From positions 124,001 through 188,000 of the forward strand of contig NZ_BARG01000025.1 of NCBI RefSeq assembly GCF_000376565.1: a stretch of 64,000 nt of DNA, in the 5' to 3' direction. The position numbers and the translations under genes were made by a program. Of this stretch, positions 36,662 to 44,308 are shown piece by piece. Within the stretch, counting starts at the first letter, position 1, and every line of letters begins with the position of its first letter. Below the pieces are notes generated by a model that saw nothing but the letters and a program-made list of their open reading frames with translations, ran no database searches and was not told the origin of the DNA. The stretch is from Streptomyces hokutonensis (lineage in GTDB: Bacteria; Actinomycetota; Actinomycetes; Streptomycetales; Streptomycetaceae).

Positions 36662-37954
36662 CTACGGGCGGTCCGCTCCGGCGCTGGCGTCGCCCACGGT
36701 GACCGGCTCCCGGCGTCTGCGGGTCATGTCCTGCGGGGTCGCCCGCAGTGCGAGGGCGCGGGGGTAGATCGCCTGGAGGAGCGGGCCCGTCATGGCGGTG
36801 GTCAGTACCGCCATGACCACCATCAGCGAGTACAACCGCTCGTCCAGGATGCCGAGTTGGCGGCCGACGCTCAGGATGATGAGTTCGGTGAGACCTCGGG
36901 TGTTCATCAGGACGGCCAGGGCAGAGGAGATGCGCCGGTCCAACCCGTTGGCGTAGGCGCCCGCGTACGCGCCGGCGAGCTTGCCGCCCACCGCCACCAG
37001 CAGGATCAGCGCCAACTGTCCGAGGTCGGACCAGCCGAGCCGGGACAGGTCCACCTGGAGACCGGCGACCAGGAAGAACACCGGGAGCAGCAGCACGTTG
37101 TTCACCAGCCCGACCCGTTCGCTCAGATCGGCCCGGAGCCGCTCCGATCCCGAGCGCGGGACGACCGCCCCGAACAGGAACGCCCCGAAGATGAAGTGCA
37201 GCCCCATCCACTCGGTGGCGGCCCCCGACACCAACAGCCCGGCGAACGCCGTGGCCAGCAGCACCGCGGTCGGCTGCGCGACCACCCCCGGCCGCTTCAA
37301 CAGCCGCCCCAGCAGCCACCGTACGGGGTAGAACATCAGCAGCAGATACGGCAGGAACAGCAGCGCCCGTTCGGGGTTGCCGCCCGGTGCGACGATGGCC
37401 ACCACCACGGCCAGCAGCGACCAGGCCAGTACGTCGGCGAGGGCGGCGCAGCACAGCGCCAGTGCGCCCAGCGGGGTGTGGTCCAGGTTCCGGTCGGTGA
37501 GGATCCGGGCCAGCACCGGGAACGCGGTGATGGACATGGCGGCGCCCATGAAGAGGACGAAGCCCGGATGGTTGGGGCTGGGATGGTCGTGCAGGAGGTA
37601 CGTGCCGAGTGCCATGCCCAGGCCGCACGGGAGCAGCAGTGAGGCCAGCGAGACGGAGGCGGCGATACGGCCCGTGCCGCGCACCATGCCGCGGTCGAAC
37701 TCCAGGCCCACCAGGAACATGAAGACGGCGACCCCGACATCGGCGAGCGCGGTCAGGAACGGCCGGATGTCGGTCGGCAGCAGCGCGTGCGAAACGGCGC
37801 CGTCGAAGAGGGTCGGGCCGAGCAGGATGCCGGCCAGGATCTCGCCGACGACCGGGGGCTGGCCGAGTCTGCGCGCGAGGGCGCCGAACACGGCTGCCGC
37901 GACGATGACGACGGCGAGGCCGGCCAGTAAGGCGGATGCTTGGGAGGAGGTCAT
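36662..37954 (-). CDS. CPA2-family cation:proton antiporter
   Basis: A 430-residue membrane protein with about 12-13 helices. LGQPPVVGEILAGILLGPTLF, ADVGVAVFMFLVGLEFDRG and MNTRGLTELIILSVG are characteristic of Na+/H+ or K+/H+ exchangers of the CPA2 (KefB/NhaS3-like) branch. It lacks the cytoplasmic TrkA domains. It exchanges Na+ or K+ for protons across the membrane. ATG with AAGGAG upstream. It stands alone. Some antibiotic clusters include such antiporters, but nothing of the sort is visible here. Confidence 0.9.
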   Translation of the reverse strand: MTSSQASALLAGLAVVIVAAAVFGALARRLGQPPVVGEILAGILLGPTLFDGAVSHALLPTDIRPFLTALADVGVAVFMFLVGLEFDRGMVRGTGRIAASVSLASLLLPCGLGMALGTYLLHDHPSPNHPGFVLFMGAAMSITAFPVLARILTDRNLDHTPLGALALCCAALADVLAWSLLAVVVAIVAPGGNPERALLFLPYLLLMFYPVRWLLGRLLKRPGVVAQPTAVLLATAFAGLLVSGAATEWMGLHFIFGAFLFGAVVPRSGSERLRADLSERVGLVNNVLLLPVFFLVAGLQVDLSRLGWSDLGQLALILLVAVGGKLAGAYAGAYANGLDRRISSALAVLMNTRGLTELIILSVGRQLGILDERLYSLMVVMAVLTTAMTGPLLQAIYPRALALRATPQDMTRRRREPVTVGDASAGADRP

Positions 37955-38076
37955 GGCGCGATGGACTCCTTGTGCCGGGGGTGGCGCGACGCGGGCGTCC
38001 TCGTTTGGCCCGGACGAAATCGTGCCACCTCGGACCGAAGCGACGGCGCCAGTCCTCCTACGACATCGGTACTGCG

Positions 38077-38163
38077 TTAGTGCTGAATCCGTAGATTGCG
38101 GATTTCGTGAGCGACACCTCGCTCTTCCTCCTCGAAAACCCTGTGCAATTCCCGGACCGGCAT
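38077..38163 (-). CDS. Possible 28-aa ORF after the Fic gene
   Basis: A charged helical peptide, MPVRELHRVFEEEERG followed by VAHEIRNLRIQH, in an AT-richer patch 22 bp downstream of the Fic gene on the same strand. The frame is open through the end of fic, so it could also be the tail of a decayed gene. No Fic-antitoxin motif (S/TxxxE[G/N]) is present. The sequence looks protein-like but the evidence is thin. Confidence 0.25.
   Translation of the reverse strand: MPVRELHRVFEEEERGVAHEIRNLRIQH
38086..38104. promoter_or_regulatory. Small dyad between antiporter and fic genes
   Basis: AATCCG-N7-CGGATT lies in the 231-bp stretch between the antiporter and Fic genes, inside the 3' part of the possible 28-aa ORF. 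It may be a hairpin at the fic 3' end. Confidence 0.3.
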
Positions 38164-38185
38164 AGGGAAGTGGTCGCCGATTGGG

Positions 38186-39556
38186 TCAGTGCGATTGTTC
38201 GCGGGCGCGGCTCCGCGTCTCCCTGAGATGGCAGTCGACGGACCGGGCCATGATCAGCCCGCTCTTCGGATCGTCGGCCGCCACGCTGAAGCGGCGGATC
38301 AAGGAGACCGCGTCCAGCGCGACGCCCTCGCGGGCGAGGACGAAGACCAGGGCGAGGAAGGCGGAGCGGGCGTTGCCGTCGTCGAAGGGATGGAAGAAGC
38401 ACACGTCGAGACAGGCGCGGGCGGCACGCGCCGTCAGCGGAAGGGGTCGTTCGTCGTCCCGCGCGCTCTCGGCCAGGCAGGCGTCGAGGAGTCGACGGGT
38501 GTCGGGGCCGATGCCGTAGCGCTCCCGGCCGCCCTTGGCGAAGGCGGGCAGGGTGCGGAACGACGGGGGTCGCGGTGTGCCGAGGACGTGCCGCTGCCAG
38601 CCGCGCAGCAGCTCGAAGTCGAGCGCGGCACCGCGCTCCGCGTCGGCCCGCACCAGTTCCAGAGCGGCGAGCAGTCCCTCCCCGCGCGCGGTGTCCACGG
38701 CGCTGTCGAAGGTACGTACGCTCTCCGCGGCACCGTCCCGCGACGGGACCACCGGCTCGTCCCCACCGCCGTCCGGCACGTCCTCCCACGCCGTGGCCGC
38801 ACGCACCGCGAGCCAGCTCCGCAGATGGTCGGGCAGGGGGGCGGGTGGCCCTACGACGTCCTCGGGCCGCAGGGATTCCGCGATCCGTTCCGCTATGTCG
38901 TCGAGCAGGACCCGGTCGGGTGCGGTCCAGCTCTGGAACCGTCCGCCGACGGCCTGCGTGACCAGCCGCTGGGCCGCCTCGGGGTCGACGTGCCGGCCGG
39001 CGAGGAACCAGGTGAGGACCTGATCGCAGTGCCCGTACCAGCCGCTGCCGGCGCCGGTGCGGTCGGTCACGTGCAGGATCAGGTTCCGGGCGGTGGACTC
39101 CCACAGGATCCGCTGGTCCGCCAATGCGGACAGGTCCAGCGGATATGCCTCGAACCAACCCGCCAGCTGCTCAAGCCAGTTCCGCCACTCGCACAGCCCG
39201 GCGACCACCCGGTCCAGGGTCGCCTCCGGGGTGTCCACCGAGTGCGAAGGGCAGCACCAGCTCCCGACCGGCCCGCCGTCGAAGTCGCCCTCGTCGTGCG
39301 CCCACCGCCAGCCCACGGCCCAGCGGCCGTAGTGCTCGGCGAGGGCGTGCGACATGGCGTCGGCCCAGGGCCTGGCCACGGTCCAGTTCCAGTCGCGCAG
39401 GGCGGGATCGCCGTAGGGGAGGTCCGGGCGGGCCGGTACCCGGCGGGCCGGTCCGAGGGAGCGGACCACCCGCGCCGCGGACCCGCTGTCGAAGGGATGA
39501 CGGGCCGGGTCCACCTCGTCCCAGCTCAGGTCCCTCGGGTTCAGGTCGGTCGGCAT
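38186..39556 (-). CDS. Fic-domain protein (AMPylase-like)
   Basis: A 456-residue protein. The C-terminal Fic domain has the active-site loop CFFHPFDDGNARSAF, a HPFx[D/E]GN[G/A]R match with the catalytic His, the metal-binding Asp and the Ala variant in place of Gly. Fic enzymes transfer AMP or other nucleotide parts to protein hydroxyls. The N-terminal ~250 residues are an unassigned, Trp-rich helical region. I found no obvious (S/T)xxxE(G/N) inhibitory motif. Start at the ATG 39556; an in-frame TTG at 39592 is less likely. A TAATTC -10 lies at 39600-39595 on the minus strand. Confidence 0.82.
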   Translation of the reverse strand: MPTDLNPRDLSWDEVDPARHPFDSGSAARVVRSLGPARRVPARPDLPYGDPALRDWNWTVARPWADAMSHALAEHYGRWAVGWRWAHDEGDFDGGPVGSWCCPSHSVDTPEATLDRVVAGLCEWRNWLEQLAGWFEAYPLDLSALADQRILWESTARNLILHVTDRTGAGSGWYGHCDQVLTWFLAGRHVDPEAAQRLVTQAVGGRFQSWTAPDRVLLDDIAERIAESLRPEDVVGPPAPLPDHLRSWLAVRAATAWEDVPDGGGDEPVVPSRDGAAESVRTFDSAVDTARGEGLLAALELVRADAERGAALDFELLRGWQRHVLGTPRPPSFRTLPAFAKGGRERYGIGPDTRRLLDACLAESARDDERPLPLTARAARACLDVCFFHPFDDGNARSAFLALVFVLAREGVALDAVSLIRRFSVAADDPKSGLIMARSVDCHLRETRSRAREQSH

Positions 39557-39617
39557 CGCGCAAGCCTGCACATCCGCCCGGCGCGCGTTCAACCGAATTA
39601 CCGCCGGGCGCGGCCCG

Positions 39618-40925
39618 TCAACGCGGCGTCGCCGACGGCTCGTTGGGGAGGGCGGCCCGCGGCGGCCGGTCGGCGGTCGCGCGCAGGGTGGGTTCGTTGC
39701 GCAGCCGTACGAAGGTGATGGCCAGGGCGACGGCCTGTACGGCGGCGCAGCACAGGACGGCCGTGCCGAGGTGGGCCGGCGGGGTGAGGGCGACGAGGAT
39801 GCCGGCCACCGGGAACGGCAGCAGCAGGAGCAGCATGGTCAGGGAGAGCGTGGTGCCGAAGGCCGTGGCCGGGATGACCAGGGAGCGCAGGGTGCGCAGT
39901 ACGACGGTGAGGCCGCCGTCGCCCGCCATGAACAGCGCGACGAGGACGGTGTAGGCGGCGTAGGACGGGGCCTGAGGGAGAGCCAGGCAGGCCGCCGACG
40001 CGAAGGTCGCGCACACCACCCCCACGCCCCACAGGTCGAGCCGGCTCAGCGCCAGCCGACAGCAGGTGACCGCCAGCAGGGTCGCCGCCGCGGCGGCGGA
40101 CCACAGGGTGCCGACGTCGGCGGAGGAGCGCCCGAAGTTCTCCACCACGATCACGGGGCTGGCCGACTGGAGCAGACCGAGCGCGAGATTGGAGCAGGCC
40201 AGACCCGCCACCAGCCAGCGCAGCGCGGGCAGTCTGCGCAGCATGCGCAGCCCGGTCCGCAGACCTCCCGGAGTCCGCTCGCCGTCCGGCCGCGCGGAAC
40301 GCAGGGGGGTCGGCGGGGTCTGCAGACCGAGCACGGCGGCCAGCAGGGACAGCGCGGTCAGACACCCGAGCATCCAGCCCGGCCCCACCAGCAGCAGGAA
40401 GCCCGCGAGCAGGGGGCCGACCAGCATGGCGGTCTGGTCGATGCCGATGAGGACCGACTGCACTCCGTGCGGCCGGTGTTGGGCCCGCCGGGTGACGATC
40501 GCGCCCACCGCCTCATTGGCGACGAAGCTGAACTGGGTGAGCGTGCCGGTCACCGCGGCCAGCACCAGCACGGTCACCGTCTCGGCCGTACCGCGCGGGA
40601 GCACGGCCAGCGTGACCGCCGCCCCGGCCAGCACCAGGGCCCGCAGCAGCGAGGCCAGGAAACAGACGATGGCCGCGCCGCGCCGGTCCACCACATTGCC
40701 GGCCAGCACGAACGCGGCGATCCGGGGCGTCCACTCCAGCGCGAACGCCAGGCCCGTGAGTGACGGGGACCGGGTGATCGTCAGGACGAGGAGCGGCATG
40801 GCGTACGTCGACATCGAGAACGCCAGGGCGTCACTGGTGCGGGGTGCGTAGATCCGTCGAAAGAGACTGCCGGACGGAACGGCTGCATGGCGACCGGCGG
40901 GCGGCCGGTCCTCGTGCAGGGTCAT
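39618..40925 (-). CDS. MFS transporter (MFS_3/enterobactin-exporter-like)
   Basis: A 435-residue major facilitator with 12 predicted helices: a short N-terminal tail, then RTSDALAFSMSTYAMPLLVLTIT, GLAFALEWTPRIAAFVLAGNVVDRRG (motif A region) and GIDQTAMLVGPLLAGFLLL. The sequence resembles EntS-like exporters of siderophores or drugs. The N-terminal start could also be a GTG two codons earlier. No siderophore genes are adjacent. About 430 bp of apparently non-coding DNA lie upstream, including one copy of the CGNR-linked dyad. Confidence 0.82.
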   Translation of the reverse strand: MTLHEDRPPAGRHAAVPSGSLFRRIYAPRTSDALAFSMSTYAMPLLVLTITRSPSLTGLAFALEWTPRIAAFVLAGNVVDRRGAAIVCFLASLLRALVLAGAAVTLAVLPRGTAETVTVLVLAAVTGTLTQFSFVANEAVGAIVTRRAQHRPHGVQSVLIGIDQTAMLVGPLLAGFLLLVGPGWMLGCLTALSLLAAVLGLQTPPTPLRSARPDGERTPGGLRTGLRMLRRLPALRWLVAGLACSNLALGLLQSASPVIVVENFGRSSADVGTLWSAAAAATLLAVTCCRLALSRLDLWGVGVVCATFASAACLALPQAPSYAAYTVLVALFMAGDGGLTVVLRTLRSLVIPATAFGTTLSLTMLLLLLPFPVAGILVALTPPAHLGTAVLCCAAVQAVALAITFVRLRNEPTLRATADRPPRAALPNEPSATPR

Positions 40926-41335
40926 GGCCACGGAGCGGAGGGCTTTCGGTGAGGCGTATCACGGAGGGGGAAACGGGCGGCCCCCACCTACGGCGAAAGG
41001 AATTCGCGGAGGGCGGGGGACAGGGTAAAACGCCTACCAGCAACGGCAGTTGAGGCGTGAAATATATCGCAGCTCAGGGGTTCGGCATATCCCGTGCGCA
41101 CATCTCCGCATGTTCTGGGCAAGGGATTCGCGGCATTCCCGATGCCGATATCGGAAGTGTCCGCAGATTCGTGGCCCAGGGACCGAAAGGGAAGCCGTCG
41201 TGTTCGTGATTTCGTGGCTCCGCGGGCCTGGGGGAATCCGGAGCGGGAGCACCTGTCAATGAGGTGATGAAATCTAGGCGTACGGGTCTGTGAGCTGGGA
41301 AGACGTCCTGCTTTCTGGCCCTGGACAGTGGTGAT
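40926..41335. other. Intergenic region, 410 bp, no gene seen
   Basis: This stretch separates the MFS gene from the CGNR regulator and is less GC-rich than its surroundings. It holds a perfect 10-bp palindrome CCGATATCGG (41145-41154) and one copy of the CACC-N9-GGTG dyad (41248-41268). Short open frames on both strands have no protein-like composition. It is likely regulatory or the remains of a lost gene. Confidence 0.5.
41248..41268. promoter_or_regulatory. CGNR-linked operator, copy A
   Basis: AGCACC-TGTCAATGA-GGTGAT: a CACC-N9-GGTG dyad (CACCT-N7-AGGTG counting the adjacent base pair) whose 9-bp centre is identical to copy C. It lies about 70 bp upstream of the CGNR gene's -35. Confidence 0.55.
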
Positions 41336-41356
41336 GTCACCTGTCAATATGGACAC
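41322..41356 (+). promoter_or_regulatory. CGNR gene promoter with operator copy B
   Basis: TGGACA (41322-41327), 17 bp, CAATAT (41345-41350), with the GTG start 6 bases later, so the message is leaderless. The operator-like GTCACC-TGTCAATAT-GGACAC (41336-41356) covers the -10 and reaches the start codon, an arrangement that would block its own transcription. Confidence 0.65.
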
Positions 41357-41920
41357 GTGGATGAGTTCGTGTTTGTGAGCGGCCGGCTGTGTCTCGACCT
41401 GGCGGGGACCAGGCTGTGGCGCCGCAGTCTCCGTACCGAACTGCTGGGCTCTCCGGACGACTTGCGGCGCTGGATCGGCGCGGCGGGACTCGTGGACGAT
41501 CCCGGTGTCGTGGACTCCCGGGCGCTGGAGCGGGTCCGTCGGCTGCGCGAGGCCGCCTACACGCTGGTCCGCAACTGGCCGTTGGGCGACAGCCCGGACA
41601 GTGCCGTCGAGGAAGCTCGCGCGGAGGTGAACGAAGCGGCTCGGCTTCCGACGCCCAGGCATCAACTCGACGGGTCGGGGCGGGTGTTGCGCACCGGTGG
41701 CGTGGACGAGGTGCTCGGCGCGGTCGGCCGGGACGCCGTGGACCTGGTGGGCTCGCCCCAGTTCTCGCGGATGAAGGAGTGCGCCAACGACGAGTGCACG
41801 CGCCTGTTCGTGGACCTGTCCCGCTCCGGCGCCCGGCGCTGGTGCGGGATGGCGGAGTGCGGCAACAGGCACAAGGCCGCCAGCTACCGGCAGCGGAAGA
41901 AGGAGCGGTCCGGGGTCTGA
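41357..41920 (+). CDS. CGNR zinc-finger (ABATE-domain) transcriptional regulator
   Basis: A 187-residue protein: an N-terminal ABATE stress-sensor-like domain (FVFVSGRLCLDLAGT) and a C-terminal CGNR zinc finger with Cys in KECANDECTRLFVDLS, RRWCGMAECGNRHKAASYR. The final basic stretch is the presumed DNA-reading part. It starts with GTG exactly at the predicted transcription start. The gene converges with the PatB-like/DinB operon, and matching dyads lie upstream of both, so it is the best candidate for the protein that binds them. The family's ligands are largely unknown. Confidence 0.85.
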   Translation: MDEFVFVSGRLCLDLAGTRLWRRSLRTELLGSPDDLRRWIGAAGLVDDPGVVDSRALERVRRLREAAYTLVRNWPLGDSPDSAVEEARAEVNEAARLPTPRHQLDGSGRVLRTGGVDEVLGAVGRDAVDLVGSPQFSRMKECANDECTRLFVDLSRSGARRWCGMAECGNRHKAASYRQRKKERSGV

Positions 41921-41950
41921 CCCGGTGCGCGGTCGTTCTCGTGCGGCGCG

Positions 41951-43138
41951 TCAGTCGAGTGCGAGGGCGCGGGTGAGGCCGGTCAGGATGTCCTCCAACA
42001 CGCCGTGGGACGTGGCGAAGTTGAGCCGTAGGAAGCCGTCGGCTCCGGGTCCGAAAGGGCTGCCGCCGTCGAGCAGTACTCCACCGCTCTCCAAGACCCG
42101 TTCCACGGGCGGTTGTTCGAGCCGCAGCGGGCGGGCGTCGATCCAGGCCAGGTAGGTCGCCTCCGGCAAGTGGTGGCGCAGGTGCGGCAGTCGGGTGCGC
42201 AGCGCCTGCCGCACCCGGCGGCGGTTGCGGTCCAGGACGGTCAGCAGGTCGCGCTGCCATGCGTCGCCGTCCCGCCACGCGGCCTCGGTCGCGACCACAC
42301 CGAGCGGGGACACCGTGCCGTACAGGTCCGGGGGTTGGGCGTCGCGCAGCGCGAGGAGCCGGTCCGGGCCGTAGTGCGTGACGGCGCAGCGGATCGCGGC
42401 GAGGTTGAACGACTTGGTCGCGGACGTCAGCGTCACGGTCCTGCGGGCCGCGTCGGGGGAGAGGCTCGCGAACGGGATGTGCCGGTGCGGGGCGTGGACC
42501 AGTTCGGCGTGGATCTCGTCGCTGACGACCAGCAGGTCGTGCCGCCGGGCGATGGCGGCGGTCTCCTCCAGCTCGGCGCGGGTCAGGACCCGGCCCGTCG
42601 GATTGTGCGGGTTCACCAGCACCAGGACCTTGCAGCCCGACCGTTTGACGGCGGCGTCCAGGGCGGCGAAGTCCATGCGCCACCCCTCGTCCGTGTCCTC
42701 CATCGGGACAGGCACGGCGACGCGTCCCATGGTCGTCAACGTGGCAAGGAACGGCGGGTAGTTGGGGGTCTGGATCGCGACCGCGTCGCCCGGGGCCGTC
42801 GCCAGGTGGAGGACGAGCTGGAGGCACTGGATCAGGTCGGTCTGCTCGCGTACCCGGTCCGCGTGCGCCGGCCAGCCGTAGCGGTCGGCCATCCGGCGGG
42901 CGAAGGCGGTGCGCAGCGGGCTGCCGTCGGGCCAGTCCGGGTAGCCGAGGTCGCGCCGCTCGACGGCGGCGCGCAGTGCGTCGGTCACGGCCGGTGGAAC
43001 CGGGAAGTCCATGTCGGCGACCCAGGCGGGCAGTACGTCCGGCGCCGGTCGGTGCCACTTCACACTGGAGCGGGCGCGCAGCCGGTCCCGGTCCAGGTCG
43101 TCGAAGCCGGGCAGCAGCCGAAGAGTCTCCGTGCTCAT
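41951..43138 (-). CDS. MalY/PatB-type PLP-dependent C-S beta-lyase or aminotransferase
   Basis: A 395-residue fold-type I PLP enzyme. LPAWVADMDFPVPPAVTDAL near residue 40 is the MalY/PatB hallmark, VNPHNPTGRVLTRAEL and VVSDEIHAELVHA follow, and the Schiff-base Lys is in TSATKSFNLA. Members cleave the C-S bond of cystathionine or other cysteine conjugates to give pyruvate, ammonia and a thiol. It overlaps the upstream DinB gene by four bases, so the two are translationally coupled. With a DinB-fold transferase it could process thiol conjugates, which is inference. Confidence 0.88.
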   Translation of the reverse strand: MSTETLRLLPGFDDLDRDRLRARSSVKWHRPAPDVLPAWVADMDFPVPPAVTDALRAAVERRDLGYPDWPDGSPLRTAFARRMADRYGWPAHADRVREQTDLIQCLQLVLHLATAPGDAVAIQTPNYPPFLATLTTMGRVAVPVPMEDTDEGWRMDFAALDAAVKRSGCKVLVLVNPHNPTGRVLTRAELEETAAIARRHDLLVVSDEIHAELVHAPHRHIPFASLSPDAARRTVTLTSATKSFNLAAIRCAVTHYGPDRLLALRDAQPPDLYGTVSPLGVVATEAAWRDGDAWQRDLLTVLDRNRRRVRQALRTRLPHLRHHLPEATYLAWIDARPLRLEQPPVERVLESGGVLLDGGSPFGPGADGFLRLNFATSHGVLEDILTGLTRALALD

Positions 43139-43602
43139 GAGGAAGCTCCCTGCTTCAGCAGATCGCGGGTGATCTGTATCTGGCCGTGGTGCTGGGCGAG
43201 TTCTTCGAGGACGTGCAGTTGCACACCCGCCACGCTCAGCGGGCGGTCCGGTCCCTCGAAGTCGGCGGGCGGTGTGTTGCGCGGCACCGACGCGGGAGTG
43301 ACCGGAGCGAGGTCGGCCGCCAACTGCTCGTACAGCGCGTCGACTTGCCTGCGCAGGTCACCCAGGCGACCCGTGGCCGTGAACTCGGCGGCGCGGTCAC
43401 GGCCGACCTCGCGCCCCGCGACGACGTGACCGGTCCAGTAGTCGGCGACCGCCACACAGTGGTACGCGATCGCGTAGACGGAGTTCGCGCCGGGCAGCGG
43501 CGGGCGGGTGTTCCCCAGGCCGTCGCCCAACTCCTCCAGCACGCCGAGCATGCCGTCGAGGGCGCGCCGCAGGAAGTACAGGTACTCGTTCTGATCGTGC
43601 AC
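43135..43602 (-). CDS. DinB-family protein (possible mycothiol-dependent enzyme)
   Basis: A 155-residue four-helix DinB-like protein. Candidate metal ligands are His48 (VYAIAYHCVAVADYW) and the HHxxQ at residues 138-142 (LAQHHGQIQ). The family includes mycothiol S-transferases and maleylpyruvate isomerases of actinobacteria. It leads a two-gene operon with a C-S lyase. Two perfect GTCACC-N9-GGTGAC dyads lie 28-93 bp upstream of the start, so the operon is probably controlled by the neighbouring CGNR regulator. Confidence 0.85.
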   Translation of the reverse strand: MHDQNEYLYFLRRALDGMLGVLEELGDGLGNTRPPLPGANSVYAIAYHCVAVADYWTGHVVAGREVGRDRAAEFTATGRLGDLRRQVDALYEQLAADLAPVTPASVPRNTPPADFEGPDRPLSVAGVQLHVLEELAQHHGQIQITRDLLKQGASS

Positions 43603-43629
43603 GGCAGGGATTCCTCATCGGTGGGCCAT

Positions 43630-43650
43630 GTCACCGCTCTGTGTGGTGAC
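43630..43650. promoter_or_regulatory. CGNR-linked operator, copy D (perfect)
   Basis: GTCACC-N9-GGTGAC, perfect 6-bp arms, with a centre different from the other copies. It is 28 bp upstream of the DinB start and 45 bp from copy C, centre to centre. Confidence 0.65.
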
Positions 43651-43674
43651 GTCGCCAGCGTGATGTACGGCCGT

Positions 43675-43695
43675 GTCACCTGTCAATGAGGTGAC
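43675..43695. promoter_or_regulatory. CGNR-linked operator, copy C (perfect)
   Basis: GTCACC-TGTCAATGA-GGTGAC, counted more strictly as 7-bp arms GTCACCT and AGGTGAC around GTCAATG. On the minus strand its centre contains TTGACA (43686-43681), a consensus -35 that could serve the DinB operon. Binding would occlude it. Confidence 0.7.
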
Positions 43696-44150
43696 TGCTG
43701 CGAGATGTGTGCAGGCGGGGGTGGGGTGGGTGGACGTCGATGTGCGGGAACGTGAGAGGTGCTCACCGCATTGACTGGTGACTTATGCGCTCGTTCAGAG
43801 GCGGAAGCCTTCGGCGCGATGCCCATGGCCCCGCGGTCGGCCCACGCGGTCATCTCCTCGACAAGGGGTGCCGCGGTAGCGCCCGGCTCGGCGCCGAGGA
43901 AGGGGCCGAGCGCGGCGCGAGCTCCACCGGACGTGCCCGGCGTGGCGGTGTGGCCCGAGAGCGGCGCGCCCGGGATGAGCCGGTGGAGGTGCGGTCGGCG
44001 CATCGCCCAGGACCGGTGGGCGAGGGCGAGGCGGTGCAGCCAGGCCCTGGGCTCGGCCGGCGTGCTCGGGGCGGCGCCCGTGTCGGCGATGGCGTGGGCG
44101 ATGTCGAGGTAGGCGTCCGTGACCAGGGCGTCGACCAGTGCGTCCCGGCT
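43683..44150 (-). pseudogene. TetR-family regulator remnant lacking its HTH
   Basis: Reading leftward from about 44150, SRDALVDALVTDAYLDIAHAIAD, then LHRLALAHRSWAMRRPHLHRLIPG and PLVEEMTAWADRGAM, is the ligand-binding half of a WHG-type TetR regulator, in which SRDAL normally follows the recognition helix. The first ~50 residues with the helix-turn-helix and the start codon are absent. The frame continues upstream only into the overlapping metallophosphatase gene. The C-terminal tail is also irregular. A non-functional relic of a divergent TetR-MFS pair. Confidence 0.7.
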
Positions 44151-44248
44151 ACGGGGTGCTCGCCCTCGCGGGCGGCGGCAGTTACCTCGTGGCGGCCGCC
44201 CTGGAACCTCGCCGCCACGCCAAGGCCCCGCTCGCCAGGGCCAGTTGA
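44144..44248 (+). pseudogene. MFS transporter C-terminal fragment
   Basis: The plus strand from 44144 reads PGYGVLALAGGGSYLVAAAL followed by EPRRHAKAPLARAS and a stop at 44246-44248. This looks like the last transmembrane helix and tail of an MFS transporter. There is no start or upstream part: the fragment begins where the antisense TetR relic begins. A deletion removing the TetR N-terminus, the intergenic region and most of the MFS gene would create this junction. Confidence 0.6.
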
Positions 44249-44308
44249 GACGCCACCTGCGGACGGCGGGCCACCGGTACACGCCGATGGCCGCCGCTCC
44301 ACGTCCCG

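Noticed and set aside
41143..41268. 41-codon plus-strand frame before the CGNR gene
   Set aside because: Ends inside operator copy A, has no ribosome site and no protein-like pattern.
43850..44302. 150-codon minus-strand frame overlapping the TetR relic
   Set aside because: Ser/Pro/Arg-rich shadow; the TetR homology is in a different frame.
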